Origin: Vibrio ponticus
GTDB lineage: Bacteria; Pseudomonadota; Gammaproteobacteria; Enterobacterales; Vibrionaceae
Assembly (NCBI RefSeq): GCF_009938225.1
Contig: NZ_AP019658.1
Location: forward strand, 620,001 to 684,000
Reading direction: 5' to 3'
DNA length: 64,000 nucleotides
Both the position numbers and the translations under genes were made by a program. Shown here one piece after another: positions 1 through 14,200 of the stretch. Each line of letters opens with the position of its first letter. The first letter of the stretch is position 1. Under the pieces are notes generated by a model. That model saw nothing but the letters and a program-made list of their open reading frames with translations, was not told the origin of the DNA and did no database searches.

Positions 1-2573
1 TCGATGAGAAAAGTATCCTTGTCTACATCTACAAAGATGGTCAGCTGTTAGAAAAACGTGTTCTAAATAACCCTTCTCAGCTACTAAGTGCTGACCGTAC
101 AGTAGAAGATGAACGACCTGACATTCTGTACTCGAAGCGCTCTTACTCTACGGTACTGCCTTGGAACTATGTTGAAAAAGGTTTGAGCCTGCGCTTTGAA
201 ACTTATGATATGCGTGAAGGTGAACTAGCAGCAGACAGCATCGAGTTTGGTGCGCCAATGCATGTAGAGATGCCTATGGTACGCATTGGTATGCTCACTG
301 AGCCACCTGCGGCTAAGCCTTTAGAAACGCGTATGGCAAACCACGGTTCAGAGTTGTTCCAACGTTTCCCACTTGCGACCATGACTATCAGCCCATACTT
401 ACCGGTTAAGTTAGATAAAGTGGTTACCGCGTACGGTGAGGTGGAAGAGGAATACAGTCAGTTTGATAAACCTGATGTGTACTCAGGTGATATGCGCGAG
501 AACATCACCAAATCGTTGATTCAGACAGGTATCAACAACGCAAACTTTGGTGTGCCAAGCACCGCGGGTACTCACCAATGGCAGCCTGCTAATTTTCCAA
601 CGGTGGTGATCGGTCACTCAATCGGTCGTTACCTTAACAAGAAAGGCGAGGTTGTCGATGTCACCCACGGTCTATCTGGTGGTAACGGCATGGCGCTGTT
701 AGTCGACTCTACGGGTAACGAAGTGACTCATGAAGTTGGTCACGCATTTAGTCTATGGCACTGGCCTGGTGGTCCGGATGTGTACTACCACAGCACGACA
801 AGTGGCTGGGGTTATGATGCCTACCGTGGACGTATGTCCGATAACATCGTTTGGTATAACCGCGGTTATGATGATCGTAACTTTAAAGGGCTTGTTGGCT
901 ATCAAAAAGACCCAATGGCGGGTGGTGACTTTGACTCAAGTGCGAGCAGCTATCCACTGTTTACTGGCTATACATCAAAAGTGACCCAAGACTATCTGAC
1001 AGGGCATGACCTACTGGATATGTCTACCGAGTCAGGCTTTACTCATTGGGATGAAAATACCCAAACGATGGTTGAGGTTGAACAAACCACTAAGCTTAAG
1101 CCGCGTGTGTCTGGTGTCGATGTCATGACCATGGTGGGCTACTACGATCCGATCAAACAAAATTTAAGCTACATTTATCCACCTATGTATGGTGCATCAG
1201 GTAATGTATTTGATTTACCACAGCCACAAGTGGGTCAATGTTGGGCTGAAGTGAGTTACGCAGGTGGTAAGCTTGAAAAAGTGGCGCTGGATGGTCGTCG
1301 TTTAGATGGCAACATGAGTAACAAATTCCACATTAACTTAGAGCGTGCTGCTAACCCTGAAAGTATGACGATTTTCTGTCCAGAGCGTCTACTGGAAGAT
1401 GTGGTTCGTGATGCAATTTTGGCGGATGTCGATCAAGAGCGATTCTTCGATTGGGGTGAAAACAACCGAAATGGTAACCCTGGCGATGTGTTCCATTACC
1501 ATCGCAATGGTCGAATTGAGCTGTTTGAATTGCAAAACCACCATTACTGGTATTTCCCTGACAGCGGTCAATCGAATGGTGAATGGAAGTTCATCGGTTA
1601 CTTTGATGATCTAGTGGACCAATATGTCGAGGAGCAACAGCCAAGCTATGGCGACTTTGGTAAGGTTGAACTAACTACTCGCCAATTTGACATGAGTGAT
1701 GAATATCCGCAGCGTGCAGTAAGCTTTGGTAAAGATTATGACGGTTATGCGCAAGGTGTTGAAGATACCTTAACGTTTGCTCAGATTAGTCAACTGCATA
1801 ATATTGATTACGCAAGCGTAGCGGAATTTGATCGTGCAGTGCTAGCGCAAGTACAGTATCAATTATTTGGTCAAAACGCTTCCGTACTCTCTGCGACGCA
1901 AATGGAATCAGGCTTCGTTGGTGCACTATTTGCTCAAAGCAACCCTGAGACTGGTACTCGTGACTACTTTATGATGAAACGAGTTAACGCAGGGGCAATG
2001 CCGTCAGATCAGTTGTCTAACCAAGATTGGAAATATCTCGGCAGTGCAGAGACTTATGTTAACTTTGACCTAAACCCGATCCGTGTGGAGCGTAAAGGAT
2101 TAGATCATAGTGCGCGTCTTAAAGCTTACTACGGTGTTGAAGAAGTACTCACTGTAGAGCAAGCAGGCATAACAAGTACGCCATACCAGTTGTTCAAGAC
2201 TAGATTGAAAGATGGTCAGCAAGGGTATTTCTTACAAAAGACAGCTGGTGTTGTAACCCAGATGCCTAATGGCGAGTTCTCTAACGCCGAGTGGCATTTT
2301 GTTGGCAGCGACAACTCGTTAAATGAAACGCTTAGCCGTTGGTTAGACCGCGATGAGTTTGAGCAAGATGTGGTGAATTGGTACCGTCAAGATGCACTCG
2401 GTGTATATGGTGATACAGGTAAAGTGGGCGATGTATTCTTGTATGATTTTCATGATGGTAAGCGTCATTACTATCAACTGAAAACGGATGGATACGGTTA
2501 CTTCCCATGGCCGGATAAACCAAACATGGATGATTGGAGCAACCATAACTGGCAATACTTAACGTCGTTTTAA
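1..2573 (+). CDS. M66-family zinc metalloprotease (StcE/TagA-like), 5' end outside window
   Basis: The reading frame is open from base 3 with no stop, so the true start lies upstream; the TTG at 183 is internal. About 856 residues are visible. The zinc site is HEVGH followed by a third His (H-E-x-x-H-x5-H), encoded at 729-761, then Trp-Pro-Gly-Gly. This matches M66 peptidases such as StcE and the ToxR-regulated TagA lipoproteins, which are secreted enzymes that cut mucin-type glycoproteins. The metzincin Gly expected between the second and third His is Ser here (A-F-S-L-W-H). The C-terminal half holds about four divergent modules, each ending in Trp-x-Phe/Tyr-hydrophobic-Gly or similar, often with Tyr-Trp/Gly-Tyr-Phe-Pro; these may be binding modules. 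Secretion signal and any lipobox lie outside the window. The family call is firm; the substrate is inference. Confidence 0.85.
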   Translation, partial: DEKSILVYIYKDGQLLEKRVLNNPSQLLSADRTVEDERPDILYSKRSYSTVLPWNYVEKGLSLRFETYDMREGELAADSIEFGAPMHVEMPMVRIGMLTEPPAAKPLETRMANHGSELFQRFPLATMTISPYLPVKLDKVVTAYGEVEEEYSQFDKPDVYSGDMRENITKSLIQTGINNANFGVPSTAGTHQWQPANFPTVVIGHSIGRYLNKKGEVVDVTHGLSGGNGMALLVDSTGNEVTHEVGHAFSLWHWPGGPDVYYHSTTSGWGYDAYRGRMSDNIVWYNRGYDDRNFKGLVGYQKDPMAGGDFDSSASSYPLFTGYTSKVTQDYLTGHDLLDMSTESGFTHWDENTQTMVEVEQTTKLKPRVSGVDVMTMVGYYDPIKQNLSYIYPPMYGASGNVFDLPQPQVGQCWAEVSYAGGKLEKVALDGRRLDGNMSNKFHINLERAANPESMTIFCPERLLEDVVRDAILADVDQERFFDWGENNRNGNPGDVFHYHRNGRIELFELQNHHYWYFPDSGQSNGEWKFIGYFDDLVDQYVEEQQPSYGDFGKVELTTRQFDMSDEYPQRAVSFGKDYDGYAQGVEDTLTFAQISQLHNIDYASVAEFDRAVLAQVQYQLFGQNASVLSATQMESGFVGALFAQSNPETGTRDYFMMKRVNAGAMPSDQLSNQDWKYLGSAETYVNFDLNPIRVERKGLDHSARLKAYYGVEEVLTVEQAGITSTPYQLFKTRLKDGQQGYFLQKTAGVVTQMPNGEFSNAEWHFVGSDNSLNETLSRWLDRDEFEQDVVNWYRQDALGVYGDTGKVGDVFLYDFHDGKRHYYQLKTDGYGYFPWPDKPNMDDWSNHNWQYLTSF

Positions 2574-2587
2574 GTAGTAGTTTGAAG

Positions 2588-2620
2588 CAAGCCCTCGCAC
2601 TGAGCGAGGGCTTTATTTTA
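2588..2620 (+). terminator. Rho-independent terminator of the M66 protease gene
   Basis: A 9-bp stem AGCCCTCGC/GCGAGGGCT (2590-2598 with 2604-2612) has a 5-nt loop and is followed by a T-rich run. It starts 15 bases after the protease stop codon. Confidence 0.85.
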
Positions 2621-2655
2621 TCTGCAATATTTTATTTGGACTGATGAAGCTGATG

Positions 2656-5227
<2,572 letters not shown>

Positions 5228-8200
5228 ATGAACGAGCAAACTGTTTCAGTACCAGGAACGATTCATGAAGTGGTGGGAACTCCTATTGTGGTGCGACCTG
5301 GGGAAGCAGCAGTTGGAGCAACTAAAGGATTTGAGCTAAAGCCCAATGATTTGTTGTTTACCCCTGCGGGTAGTGAGCTAGTGGTAGCGATTAATAATGA
5401 GCTATTTTTGGTTGATGAGAACTGTGTTGGTTGTATTAATATTGCCGCTAATCAACAACCGCAACTGAGCATTGCTAATCTCAATGGTGAGCTAGTGACT
5501 ATTGATGAGCCAACAGATGCGGTGCTTGATGTTAATGCGATTCAAGAGGCTATTTTGGCGGGAGAAGACCCGACTGAGATACTTGAATCTACCGAGGCGG
5601 GTGGGACGCCGGACGGTTCTGCGATCAGTACATCATCAACCATACCACTAAATTTGGCTCAAACCATCGCTGCGACGAAGTTTGAAACTGCTGGGTTTGA
5701 TAATCAGCGTGAGCAGTTTGAGTATGAAGACGGTAATGATGTCGTTGCTGCTGAAGGTGGTTTGATCATTAATACCACGGTAACAGAAGGCAATTTGTCG
5801 GATGGGACTTATCCACAGCAGACGCTCACGCAAGCGACAGTAACGGCTGGTACTCTCAGCCTAGACCCAAGCTCTTTTGTTCCAGTAACCAGTAGCTTAA
5901 GTGCGTTACTCAACGAGCTAAATTCAGAGATCACGTCATCGGGGCAGCCGGTTGATTTTATCTATGATCCAACGACCAACGCCATTATTGGCTCTCAAGG
6001 TGAAGAAAAGGTACTGACCATAGATATTGATGCCCTGCAAAGTGGCAAAGATATTCTATTGCGCCTGACAACCACATTAGAAAAACCGATTGACCATGAT
6101 GTCGAAAACGGCAGTCAAGGTTTAGTCCAATTTAGTGATAATTTATTGCAAGTCAGTTTGACCTTAACTGGCGCAGATACCAATGGCAATCCTCTTAAGC
6201 AGCCGCTATCCATTACAGTGTCGGTAGAGGATGGTGATGAGCAATCAGCGGTAGAGGTGGATGAAAGCTATACCGAAGCGGTAACGCTAAGTGAAGACAA
6301 CCCTTATCAGACATCGGGCACTGTGTTTGAGCTTGGTGCCGATGAGCTGGAAGTGGTTCGATTTGATGCCAATGCTATTGATCAATTCGTTGGTGTGTTG
6401 TCAGACAATCAGGAGACAGAAGCGACGCTTACCGAAGATGGTAAAACGCTAACCTTAACGATTAAAGATGCACCAGAGGCGGTCATATTAGCCATTGTTT
6501 TGTCAGAGGATGGCACTTATTCGATTACTCAGAATCTGCCGTTAGAGCAAAATAATGATCAGGATGCGCTCAATTTCGCCATTCCAGTGACATCGATTGA
6601 TTATGATGGTGACGTTGTCACTAATGTAATTAACTATCAAGTGATAGATGGTGCTGCACCGACGGTTGAATTGCCTAATTCAATCGAACCCGTTTTAGAA
6701 AGCCAGTTGGATAGCGGTAGTCCCGTGTTGTCTCAAGGTATGCTGGGTTATCAAGGTAGCGACGCTGTGCAACATTTTGAAATCGATGTTGAGGCGTTTA
6801 ATAGCCAGTACCAAGGGTTGCTTCAAAGTGGTGAGCTAGATATTACCTTGGTCGACACGACACAAGATGACGGCTCGTTTATCCATTCATACGCAGGTAA
6901 AGATGAAGATGGTGGCACTGTCTTTACGATAACCCTACAACCGGATGGCAGTTACACATTTGAATTGCTAAAACCATTAGATCACAGTGGTCCAAATGAC
7001 CCTAGCAGCGCTGACAATAATCTATACCATCTCGATTTTCCTATCTATGCTGTTGATAGCGATGACGATAAATCAGACTCAGATAGCGCACTTGATGGTG
7101 CCCAAGCAACAACGCTAACTATTGCGGTGGTGGATGACGTGTCGACACTTAAGGAGTCGATACTGTTTGACCAAGTTGTTGAGCCTACCATTGGTGTTGA
7201 TGGTATCGTCACGGCTACACAAAATATCTTCAGTGATGTGAGTCAAGATGGCGACCAGGTGACTCATTTTGTCTATGGTAACCAGAATTATAATCTCGAT
7301 GACTACACACCAAATGCTCAAGGTGTATATGCAGTTGCACTTAATCCTGTCGGTGATGATGATACCGGAATAGGGACTGTTTACATTACTCGAGATGGCG
7401 ATATTTCGTTTCAACCTAACTCAGATATTCTGCATACTGATGACACCTCAATTAATGACATTCTTACCGCTAACCTCGAAGTGTTTACCAAAGACGGCGA
7501 TGATGACGTTGATTCGGTTGATGTAACGCTCAAGATTAAAGATGGTGACAACATCAGTTTTGTCGGTGAGCTTGAGTTGAGCTTTACTGAAACGCAAAAC
7601 CCTCAGACTTTCACCCTAGACAATGACGGACACCCGCTTGATATTGGCGTGCAAGTTGGCAGCGACAACATCGTCAGTTTGGATTTTGTTAGTGATGAAA
7701 ATAGTGGCTCAGTACTAAATTCTATTACGGTCGATGAAGCGCCGACTTATGTACATATTATTGATGATGGACAGAGTATTGTCGTCTCACTTGCTAGTGA
7801 TCCCAATGACCAAACTGGCTATGTACTGCAAGCCACGTTGAGCGAAGATGCGCAGGGTGTTCGAAGTGGTGAATATACCGTCATACAACATCAAGCGTTT
7901 GATCAAGTGGATGATGTGTTAACCATAGAGTTTCCATTCGCAGCGGAAGATAGTGACGGAGACATAACTCGCGACACGATTGATGTCACCGTCAATGATG
8001 GCGCAGACATAACGGTTTGCAATCCCGATTGTTTTGTCAAACTTCGCGAAACCAAACGACTCGATGGTAGCGAAGAGAATGCGATCACTCGCTATGCTTC
8101 GGTAGAGTTAAAACAGGGCTCTGACGAAATCGACACCGTTGTATGGCAAGTTTCGCCTGAAATGGAAGCGGCACTGGCAGCGCTCACCACACAAGGACAG

Positions 8201-11200
8201 GACACGCAATATCAGATCACCGATGGATTGATCCGTGTATTTATTCAAGATGAGCATGGCAATCAGCAAGACGTGATTACCTTTGAATTACAAGGTGATA
8301 AAAGCGGTGATTACACCGTGACGCAATACTTGCCAATCGACAACGACATGAGTGACAACAAAGACTCCTTTGAGTTCTCGATTGTAGCCACCGATGCTGA
8401 TGGCGATTCAGTGGTTGCCGACATCGAGGTGATCTTAAAAGATGGTGCCAATACCAAGTTATCAGATAGTGCGCTTAGCTACACCGAGAAGGAACATAAG
8501 TTTGGTGATGCCAAGAATGGCAGCGTTAAGTTAAAAGCAGGTTCTGATGGCGTTTCTGAGATTAGTGTCGCGTTGGATAATCTTGCCGATGTAGAGCAGT
8601 GGACAAGTCAAGGGCAAGCCCTGTCAGTGATACAAGATGGCAATGATTTTACTTTAGTTTATGAGAGTGACCCATCGACCGCAGTGCTTGAGTTTATTTT
8701 TAATAACAATACTGGCGCTTATCAAGTTATTCAGCATCTACCGATAGACCAAGATGGCTCAAATCAGAGTGAACTTAATTTTACGGTAACGGCGAGTTCA
8801 ACGGACGATGCTGACACACAAGCGTCAATCGATATCACGATTAAAGATGGTGTGGAAACATCATTGAAAAACCGCACGGTGACGCTAAAAGAGCAAGACG
8901 ATAGCGACAATCAATTTATTAAAGGTGAAGTAAGCGGAGATGTGAATTTGAAACCCGGCGTTGATGGGGTTTCTGCACTGGTGTTGGGCTTAAGCGCAGC
9001 GCAAGTGAATGATATTGAGGCAAATTGGAGTAGCCAAGGCAATGAGCTCTCGGTTGTGGTCGACTATGCCAACAACATCTACACACTAGTATACAAAGAT
9101 GATCCGGACAACCATGTGCTTCAAGTTTCACTCGATGGTGAGGGTAATTACCATGTCGAGCAGTTACTGCCTATCGACCAAGAGGGTGCGACTAGCACGT
9201 TAACCTTCTCTATCACCGCTTCTTCAACGGATGATGCGGATATCAGTAAAACCCTCACGGTTAATATCAAAGATGGGGTGGATACTTCTCTGAAAAACGA
9301 TGAGGTGACCTTGCATGAAATGGTGGACAACCAAGGCGACTTTGCGCCAGCGACTGTTCATGGTGATGTGCAGCTGAACCCAGGACCGGATGGCGCCGAA
9401 ACGAGTATCGAGTTAGTCAATCTTGATCAAGTCGAAAACTGGACCAGTAATGGTCAGCCGACCACGGTGACGACCACAGACAGTTCGATCACCCTATGGA
9501 ACAGTGATGATGAGAAGGTTCTGGAGTTAATTTATTACCCTGAAGAGGTGGGCAATAACGCGGCTGGCACCTATCAGGTTACCCAATATGCGGCGATTGA
9601 TCAGTTGACCAACAACGTCAATAAGTTATTGGTGGATGTTACAGCAACATCGACAGACGATGATTCATTGACCAAACAGATCACCGTTAAGATTAAAGAT
9701 GGTGTTACGCCTTCAATAGAGGTGAACGGTGATGCGGAGTTAACTGAAACCACGGATATGTCTGATGTGACACCGGCTATGCAAACTTTTGCTGGCTTGC
9801 TAGGTATTGAAAGCGGTACGGATGCATTAACGACTGTCTTTTTCCAATTAGCTAACGACAGCGCATTTAAACTGAATGATTTGACCAGTGAAAATCGCCC
9901 GCTTGAAGTGAAAAGTGATGATGGCTCTTATTCTCTGTTTATCAAAGGCAGTGATGAAGCAGTACTCAATATCTCGTTGGATAAGCAAAGCGGTGACGTA
10001 ACGGTTAAGCAATACCTGCCGCTTGACAACCCAGCCGACGATAATATCGTCTTGACGATCAAAGCCACAGCCAGTGATACCGACCTTGATACTGGCAGCA
10101 ATAGCTTTAAGCTGACTTTGGTTGATGGGCAAGATCCGGCAATAGACCCAATTACGTCGTTAGACGCTTATGAAAAAGGTATCGATGAGCAAAATGACAA
10201 CAGTGAGTTTGCCTCAACTAAGCTCACCTTTGCTGATAGCTCCGACAATATTGAGACCATTGAATTCCAAGAGCAGGGCATTGTGGTTACCGACCAAAAT
10301 GATGCGGCAGTGGTGCTGAAGTCTGACGGACAAGTGGTGCAATTTGAGCAGAGTGATAACGGGCTCATCGGCTTTATCGGCAGCGGTAACAGTAAACAGA
10401 CCGTGTTAGAGGTTACCGTTAACTCAGATTATGGCAGTGATGATTTTGGTCTAGTTGAGTTCACTCTGCATCAACCCGTAGAACATCCCGGTACGGGGAT
10501 AGATAGTCTAAAACTTACATTGCCTGTCGTTGCGACGGATTTTGATGGTGACCCAAGCCCAACCGCCTATCTAGCCGTAAACCTGATTGATGACGTGTCA
10601 ACGCTCAAACCAACCTTGGTGTTTGACCAAATTGTTGAGCCAAATGTTGGGTCGCAAGGGTTAGAAACTGGCGTGCAAAATATCTTTGCTGATGTAAGTA
10701 AAGATGGCGATCAGGTCACCAATATTAAGTACGCAGATGTCAGCTATAACCTAGATGATTATACGCCAAATGGTGATGGCGTTTATGCGATTGAGCTCGA
10801 TCCGGTAGGTAGTGATGATAGCGGTATTGGGACGGTGTATATTACTCGCGATGGTGATATCTCCTTCAAGCCAAACTCAGACATATTGCATACAGATGCC
10901 ACTGCCACGAACGATATTCTAACCGCTAAGCTTGAGGTATTTACCCAAGATGGCGACGGCGATCCAGACTCTATCGATGTAACTCTCAAGATTAAAGATG
11001 GTGACAATATCAGTGTTATGGGTGATCTCACTCTGAGCTTTACCGAGACCCAGAACGCACAAACCTTTACCAAGGATGGCAATGGTCAACCGTTAGATGT
11101 TGGCTTACAAGTGGGCAGTGACAACATTGCTAGCTTGAGTTTTGTGAGTGACTCAAATCCCAATTCGGTCCTCAATAGCATCACAGTTGATGAAGCGGCA

Positions 11201-14200
11201 ACCTTTGTTCATGTGATTGATAATGGACAGAGCATCGTGGTGTCACTGAGCAAGAACCCGAGTGATGCTGCAAGTTATGTACTGCAAGCGACATTCAGTG
11301 AAGATGCACAAGGGGAACGCACTGGTGCTTATAAAGTGATTCAGCATCAAGCGTTTGACCAAACATCTGACGTATTAACGCTCAGCTTACCGTTTGAAGC
11401 CAAAGACAGTGATGGTGATATCACCGCAGAGACCATTGATATCACCGTCCATGACGGCGCAGATATCAGTGTTGGCAAGCCAAACTCGACCCTTTCACTG
11501 ACGGAAACATTGCTTCTAGATGGTAGCCAAGATAATGCGATTGTTAAGCATTCGACCGTTAAATTTATTCAAGGTTCGGATGAGATTGATACGGTTGCGT
11601 GGCAATTATCGACAGAGGCAAAGGCTGCGTTTGAAGTGATTAAGACTCAAGGTCAAGATACTGACTACCAAGTCGACGATGGTGTGATTCGGGTGTGGTT
11701 TACAGATGGTAATGGTGTCAAGCACGACGTAATGACCTTGGTATTGGATGACGATAACAGCGGTGGCTACACCGTGACGCAGTATTTACCGATTGACAAC
11801 GATATTAGCGATAACAATGATTTATTTGAGCTCTCCATCGTTGCCACCGATGCAGATGGTGACCCTACGGTTGCTGATATTGAGGTTAGATTCAATGACG
11901 GCGTAGAAACAAAACTTTCAACTAGTGCAATCACTTACACTGAAAAAGAGGGCCAGTTTGGTAATGCCAAGAATGGCAGCGTTCAGTTGAAAGCAGGTTC
12001 TGATGGCGTTTCTGAAGTATCAGTAACGCTAGATAACGAAGCTGAAGTCATGGATTGGACGAGCCAAGATCAAGCTTTGGATATTGTTAAGTCAGGTAAC
12101 GATTACACGCTGGTGTATGAAAGCGATCCGGATAACAAAGTGCTGGAGTTCATCTTTGATAGTACGACGGGCAATTACCAAGTTATTCAACATAAGCCTA
12201 TTGATCAAGATGTGAGTAATCTCAGCAAACTAGAGTTCACCGTGACTGCTACATCAACTGATGATGCCAATGTACAAGCGAGCATTGATGTCACGATTAA
12301 GGATGGGGTGGAAACCCGTCTAAGTAATAGCACAATTCAATATACTGAGAAGCAAACGGGTATCGATCCTGATGTCTCTTACGGTTTTAAAACGGGTAGC
12401 GTCAACATCAAAGCGGGTGTTGATGGTGTCAGTGAAGTTGAAGTTAGCATTGATGATAGCGACGCTTTATCCAGTTGGACTAGCCAAGGTAAACCTCTTG
12501 AACTGCTCGAAAATGGTAATGACTTCAAGCTTGTTTATGCAGACGATCTGAATCAGACAGTCATTGAGTTTAACTTTGACGACGAAACGGGTGACTATTC
12601 AGTCGAGCAGTTCTTACCTATCGATCAAATCGGCGCTGAGCAGAGCGTGATTAACTTAACTGTTGGTGCTTTCTCTACCGATGATGAAAAATCCACTGCG
12701 ACGATTGCTATCACCATTAAAGATGGGGCGGAGACATCGCTGAAAAACCGTACAGTGACCTTGACAGAAAAAGATGATGGCGATAACCAATTCATCAAAG
12801 GTGAAGTGAGCGGTGATGTAAATCTCAAGCCGGGTGTTGACGGAGTTTCGGCAGTCGCCTTAACGCTTAGCCAAGCTCAAATCAACGATATCAATGCGAA
12901 TTGGACTAGCCAAGGTAAGGCTCTTGCGGTTGTAGAGGACCTTGATAGCAATACTTACAGCGTGGTCTACAAAAATGACCCAACCGCGCAAGTCTTGAAA
13001 GTAGTGCTTGATGATGAAGGTAATTATAAGGTTGAGCAGTCACTGCCAATTGATCAACAAGGCAGCACTAGTAGCTTAGTGTTTGACGTCACTGTTTCAT
13101 CAACTGACGACGCTAACATCAGCAAAACTTTGACGGTGAATATCAAAGACGGGGTAGACACATCACTGAAAAATGACCAAGTGACACTTAAAGAGAGTGT
13201 CGATGGTGATGGGGAGTTTGCTACTAAGTCTGTTAGTGGCGACGTCAAACTGAACCCGGGTCCTGATGGCGCCGAGTCGAGTATTTCGCTCAACAATCAA
13301 GATGATGTCTCAAAATGGACTAGCAATGGTAATCCGCTCAAGCTGGTGGCAACCGACGACACCATTACTTTGCTCGACGAAGACAATAACAAGGTATTGG
13401 AGCTAATTTATTACCCAGAAGCGGTCGGTAATAAAGTCGCTGGCAGCTATGATGTGGTTCAGTATGCTGCGATAGATCAATCAAACAATAATGTGAGTAC
13501 GATGTTGGTCGATGTAACCGCAACCTCCACAGATGATAATCCACTCACTAAGCAAATTACCGTCAATATTAAAGATGGTGTGACACCATCGATTGACATC
13601 AATGGCAGTGCAAGCCTAACTGAAACCACTGACATGGATGTGGCGACGCCAGCTAAGAAGACTTTCACGCAATTGCTGGATATTCACAGTGGCACGGATG
13701 ATATCGATACTGTGTTGTTTGCTCTAGCCGATAATAGTCCATTGAAATTAGACGACCTCACCAGTGAAGGGCGTGAGCTTGAAGTGAAAAGTGAAGATGG
13801 ATCTTATTCACTGTTTATTAAGGGGAGCACAACGGAAGTGCTCAACATTACGTTGGATAAACAAAGCGGTGATGTCACTGTTGAACAGTATCGCCCACTG
13901 GATAATCCGTTAGATAATCATATTGAATTGAAGATCGTCGCGACCGCTAAAGATACCGATGGCGACTCTGGAAGCAACAGCTTTAATCTCACCTTGGTGG
14001 ATGGACAAGATCCACAAATAAAACCAGATTCAAGCGTAGACGTTTATGAGAAAGGGCTGGGTGAAAGCGATGACCACACCGAATCAAACTCAGTCAGCGT
14101 CGAGTTTGAGGCAAGCTCAGATAATATCAAAACCATCGAAATTAAACCGACGGGTATCATCATTACCGATCAAAATGATGCGCCAGTCACTCTAACCGCT

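Noticed and set aside
150..183. Start of the M66 protease at the TTG 183
   Set aside because: The frame continues without a stop to base 3 and codes for plausible protease sequence, so 183 is internal.
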